7,378 bases of DNA from positions 1 to 7,378 of the forward strand of contig JAGDBT010000022.1 of assembly GCA_017958895.1 (NCBI GenBank). Reading direction: 5' to 3'. Position 1 is the first letter of the stretch. The number at the start of each line of letters is the position of its first letter. The stretch comes from Alphaproteobacteria bacterium. Its GTDB lineage: Bacteria > Pseudomonadota > Alphaproteobacteria > RF32 > CAG-239. The translations under genes were made by a program, and so were the position numbers. Positions 5,163 through 7,378 of the stretch are shown here, piece by piece. Under the pieces are notes generated by a model that made no database searches, was not told the origin of the DNA, and saw only the letters and a list, made by a program, of their open reading frames with translations.

Positions 5163-7378
5163 TCAATCAATTGCAATACCGTGATCATCGGCATATGCTT
5201 TAAGTTGCGAACGAACGCTGACTTTTGAAGATTTCAGCAAAATTTTCACATAATCTTCCACATCTTCTACTTTCATACTCATAATCATTTTTTTAACGCT
5301 CGCAAATGAGGCACCTGAAACCGAAAGATGGCGGAATCCCAAACCTATCAAAGCCATGGCTTCCAACGGATTTCCGGCCATTTCTCCGCAAACCGAACAA
5401 TAAACCTTGTATTGCGAGGTTTTTTCAACAATTTGTTTAAGCAAACGCAAGAACGGTGCCGATAAAACATCATATCGCTTCGTCAAACGCGGATTTCCGC
5501 GGTCACAGGCAAAAACAAACTGATACAAATCATTGGTTCCCACAGAAACAAAATCAACCTGCGGCAACAGCTCGTCAAGTTGGAACAAAACCGCCGGCAC
5601 TTCTATCATTATTCCTATTTTTAAACTTTTTGCTATTTTGTTACCGCGCTGTTTTTCCCGTTCATATTCCAGCATCAAGGTTTCTTTGGCTTCCGTAAAT
5701 TCCTGAACCGAAGAAATCATCGGAAACATAATGTTAAGTTCTTTGCCGGCCGCTGCCCTGAGCATTGCTCGCAGTTGTTGCCGCAAAATCGCCCGCCGGT
5801 CCAAAGTTATACGAATAGCTCTCCAACCCAAAGCCGGATTATCTTCTTTCATTTCTCCCCAATATGGCAAAAATTTATCGGAACCCACATCCAAACTGCG
5901 GAATATTATTTTTTTATTCCCCAATGCTTCATACAATTTTTTATATTGCCGTACCTGTGATTCCACATCCGGCATTTTTTCCGCCGACATAAAAGTAATT
6001 TCCGTACGATACAAACCTATGCCGTCGCAATTTGTAGGCTTTAAATATTCAAAGTCAACATCCAAACCGAAATTCATCGCCACACTGACTTTAACACCGT
6101 CTTTGGTAACATTCGGCAATTTTGCAATTTTCTCCAGTTCGGCAAAAATTTTCTTCAAGCCCACTGATTTCTTTTTATATTCCGTCACCATTTTATCGGA
6201 CGGTTTGATATAAACAACCGCATCGGTGCCGTTTATTGCCAACTGTTCACCTGATTTGACTTCTTTTTGAATGGCATGAATATTTGCCACCACCGGAATA
6301 TTTAAGGCTTTTGCCACAATCACCACATGCATGGTCGGAGTGCAATCTTCTATAATCAAGCCGCGTATTTGTTCATAATTATAGTCCATCAAATCCGACG
6401 GGCCCATAGTTTGTGCTATAATAATTATATCTTCATCTCTCGCAACGGCCGCCGTATCAACATCGCCGGATATAAACAATCGCAACCGGTCGGAAACATC
6501 CCGCAAATCATATAAACGTTCGCGCAAATACGGATCATTCGTGGCGGAAAGTTTATTCCACATTTCATCATAAACATGCTCCACAGCCGCTTCAGCGGTA
6601 TATCCTTTATCGATATCCGCACTGATTTTCTTATACCACCCCTTATCCAGAGCAAACATTTTATACATTTCCATAATTTCGGTGGTATTGCCTAAATAAT
6701 TTCCGGCCTGAGCTATTTTGGCATCAAGATAGGCCGCCATACGTTCCCGGCCTTCTGCCAATTTGGATTGTTCCAAAGCAATATTCTCGGCAAATATATT
6801 TACCAATTCGCGATGACGATGATGCAACACCGCTTTTCCGACACCATATCCTTTGTTAAGGCTCATGCCGTGCAAAACATCGCGAACCACCAAACCTTTT
6901 TCGCGAATAATTTGGTTGCGATAATCTCCGAATTCATTTTCAGCCAACAAATCGGAAAGTACCAAGGTCAAGGTTTCGGCAAGTTCCGTTTCTTCATCAT
7001 TAAAACCTCTCGAACCTTTCTTTATCAACACCAAAACGCCGCTTGTCATATTAAGTCGTAAAACCGGCACACTCAAAGCGGAAATGTTTTGCGCCTCATT
7101 GACTTCTGAAACCGAACGTTTGGAAGCGGCACTTTTGCCGATGTAATCTTCATCATAACGAATATTTGATTTATAATTTTCCGCACGGTAACTGCTCATC
7201 AGTTCCAAATAATTTTCATCAACCGTTGCATAAAGTAAAACTGATGAACAACCGGAAGTCTTGGCAAAGGCTTTCAAAATTTCTTCCAACTTTTCCGGCA
7301 TAGGTGTATTTTTTTGCATCTCAGAGCCTATAAGACGCTGTATTGCCAGTGCTTCGCTAACCGCTGTTGATGTTTGCA
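5163..7378 (-). CDS. ptsP: PtsP, PEP-protein phosphotransferase of the nitrogen PTS (EI-Ntr), 5' end beyond the window
   Basis: EI-Ntr takes phosphate from phosphoenolpyruvate and passes it to NPr and then EIIA-Ntr, a cytoplasmic signalling chain tied to nitrogen and potassium status. Counting from the ATG at 7319 (718 residues to the stop), the parts are a GAF domain (about 8-128), the EI N-terminal domain (about 150-275), the phosphohistidine swivel domain (about 290-372, with phospho-His331 in TPTMHVVIVAKAL) and the PEP-binding barrel (about 395-700). The barrel keeps IGLYRTE (434-440), FRSLDVGSDK (473-482), NPALGWRAIR (494-503), MIEVPA (571-576), VGTNDLYQF (593-601) and the catalytic Cys644 in CGEMAG. 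The frame stays open from 7319 to the window edge, no good ribosome site precedes 7319, and QRLIGSE upstream resembles the N-terminus of rhizobial PtsP. I therefore treat the gene as 5'-partial, with 7319 as the only ATG in view. The GAF domain looks shortened. It is the first visible gene of the operon with rodZ, hisS and prfA. Confidence 0.93.
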   Translation of the reverse strand, partial: QTSTAVSEALAIQRLIGSEMQKNTPMPEKLEEILKAFAKTSGCSSVLLYATVDENYLELMSSYRAENYKSNIRYDEDYIGKSAASKRSVSEVNEAQNISALSVPVLRLNMTSGVLVLIKKGSRGFNDEETELAETLTLVLSDLLAENEFGDYRNQIIREKGLVVRDVLHGMSLNKGYGVGKAVLHHRHRELVNIFAENIALEQSKLAEGRERMAAYLDAKIAQAGNYLGNTTEIMEMYKMFALDKGWYKKISADIDKGYTAEAAVEHVYDEMWNKLSATNDPYLRERLYDLRDVSDRLRLFISGDVDTAAVARDEDIIIIAQTMGPSDLMDYNYEQIRGLIIEDCTPTMHVVIVAKALNIPVVANIHAIQKEVKSGEQLAINGTDAVVYIKPSDKMVTEYKKKSVGLKKIFAELEKIAKLPNVTKDGVKVSVAMNFGLDVDFEYLKPTNCDGIGLYRTEITFMSAEKMPDVESQVRQYKKLYEALGNKKIIFRSLDVGSDKFLPYWGEMKEDNPALGWRAIRITLDRRAILRQQLRAMLRAAAGKELNIMFPMISSVQEFTEAKETLMLEYEREKQRGNKIAKSLKIGIMIEVPAVLFQLDELLPQVDFVSVGTNDLYQFVFACDRGNPRLTKRYDVLSAPFLRLLKQIVEKTSQYKVYCSVCGEMAGNPLEAMALIGLGFRHLSVSGASFASVKKMIMSMKVEDVEDYVKILLKSSKVSVRSQLKAYADDHGIAID

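Noticed and set aside
5731..6213. 160-codon open frame on the + strand
   Set aside because: It is antisense to the PEP-binding barrel of ptsP, whose motifs are all in frame. It is low in recognisable features.
1..7378. CRISPR array, IS element, att site, tRNA, defence or toxin-antitoxin module
   Set aside because: I saw no regularly spaced repeats, transposase motifs, cloverleaf-like sequence or defence-related domains. The gene content is housekeeping.

Overview
The window looks like an ordinary chromosomal stretch of an AT-leaning Gram-negative bacterium. An alphaproteobacterium is my best guess. The evidence is the N-terminal GAF-type PtsP, RodZ, a canonical bacterial HisRS and RF1 packed on one strand. 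The lineage is inferred from protein character and gene neighbourhood, not from a marker-gene search. I see no phage, IS, CRISPR, tRNA or rRNA signal.

Layout. On the + strand, positions 1-27 may be the last eight codons of an upstream gene. They are followed at once by a ten-helix DMT/EamA-type transporter (40-921). A 112-bp spacer carries a good sigma70-like promoter (957-985). Next comes a 270-residue protein (1034-1846) that I read as a divergent relative of phosphoribosylanthranilate isomerase (TrpF-like TIM barrel). The convergent spacer 1847-1987 holds a strong hairpin terminator that can serve both strands.

The rest is on the minus strand, read from right to left: ptsP (EI-Ntr, open past the right edge), rodZ, hisS and prfA. 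The spacings are 36 bp, about 14 bp and a one-base stop/start overlap, so this is almost certainly one operon, with its promoter beyond the window. It joins nitrogen-PTS phosphotransfer, cell-shape control, histidyl-tRNA charging and translation termination. The partners often found in these positions, ispG between rodZ and hisS and prmC after prfA, are absent here.

I did not find a clear undescribed system. The points most worth a second look are the divergent TrpF-like protein, the shortened GAF domain and altered phosphohistidine signature of PtsP, the asymmetric bidirectional terminator, and a near-identical 14-nt sequence at the start regions of rodZ and hisS.
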